From Bacillota bacterium (GTDB taxonomy: Bacteria > Bacillota > Clostridia > Ch29), in the NCBI GenBank assembly GCA_013540605.1, contig JABVCK010000013.1, positions 1 through 34,314 on the forward strand: a stretch of DNA of 34,314 nucleotides. The letters run 5' to 3'. Of the stretch, positions 34,247 through 34,314 are shown piece after piece (within the stretch, counting starts at the first letter, position 1; each line of letters opens with the position of its first letter). The notes below the pieces were generated by a model. That model saw only the letters and a list, made by a program, of their open reading frames with translations, had not been told where the DNA came from and searched no databases. The position numbers and the translations under genes were made by a program.

Positions 34247-34314
34247 ATGCTGCGTAACTTTGAATCTCACAAGTCTTATCAGGAAAACCTGAAACTTCAT
34301 CTGCTGCTTTTTTG
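34247..34314 (+). CDS. Start of an unidentified gene (cut by the window edge)
   Basis: ATG 34247 follows TTTGGAGG (34231-34238) at good spacing, and the frame stays open for 22 codons (MLRNFESHKSYQENLKLHLL) to the edge. I do not recognise the family from so little. A transposase is possible given the rearranged surroundings, but that is a guess. Confidence 0.45.
   Translation, partial: MLRNFESHKSYQENLKLHLLLF

Overview
The window looks like chromosomal DNA of an anaerobic Gram-positive bacterium, most likely a member of the Clostridia. The signs are strong AGGAGG ribosome binding sites, frequent TTG and GTG starts, a gap-pgk-tpiA-eno operon, secG next to a membrane pyrophosphatase, and a tungsten-type aldehyde:ferredoxin oxidoreductase. 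I cannot name the genus.

Region 1 (1-11329) is housekeeping. The C-terminal end of one glyceraldehyde-3-phosphate dehydrogenase is followed by a complete second one (gap), then pgk, tpiA and eno with no phosphoglycerate mutase. Then come secG, hppA, an HD-domain protein, rnr, smpB and ssrA. The pgk-tpiA and smpB-ssrA spacers carry seven-nucleotide tandem repeats. The tmRNA gene is interrupted in its T-loop by a 267-nt group I intron without an ORF.

Region 2 (11330-16740) is a fluoride-responsive island. Two fluoride (crcB) riboswitches with overlapping terminators face each other. The plus-strand one precedes a remnant-like DUF6062-type ORF. The minus-strand one precedes two translationally coupled MutS-like ATPases and an MFS transporter. 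No CrcB or CLC fluoride exporter is visible.

Region 3 (16749-19365) holds a REP-associated Y1 transposase between inverted copies of a 31-nt palindromic repeat, whose third identical copy lies just after ssrA. It is followed by a broken GNAT gene, a YjjG-like HAD phosphatase, a 45-aa membrane protein and ybaK.

Region 4 (19441-27209) is a complete-looking gas vesicle cluster: gvpO, gvpH (Hsp20-like), a two-domain CDC48 ATPase, gvpF/L, gvpG, a short gvpA-family gene, gvpF/L, gvpK, gvpJ, gvpF/L, gvpA with a histidine-rich tail, and gvpN. Most genes overlap or are a few bases apart.

Region 5 (27325-33822) is a catabolic locus: a four-cluster ferredoxin, a tungsten aldehyde oxidoreductase, a zinc alcohol dehydrogenase, a cupin, and a sodium:solute symporter flanked by two small membrane proteins. 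Three similar LacI/CcpA-type operators sit at its two promoter regions. A plausible reading is uptake and oxidation of an alcohol or aldehyde, with electrons passed to ferredoxin.

The right edge (33823-34314) is degenerate. It holds a truncated, inverted copy of the ybaK 3' end and the start of an unidentified gene.
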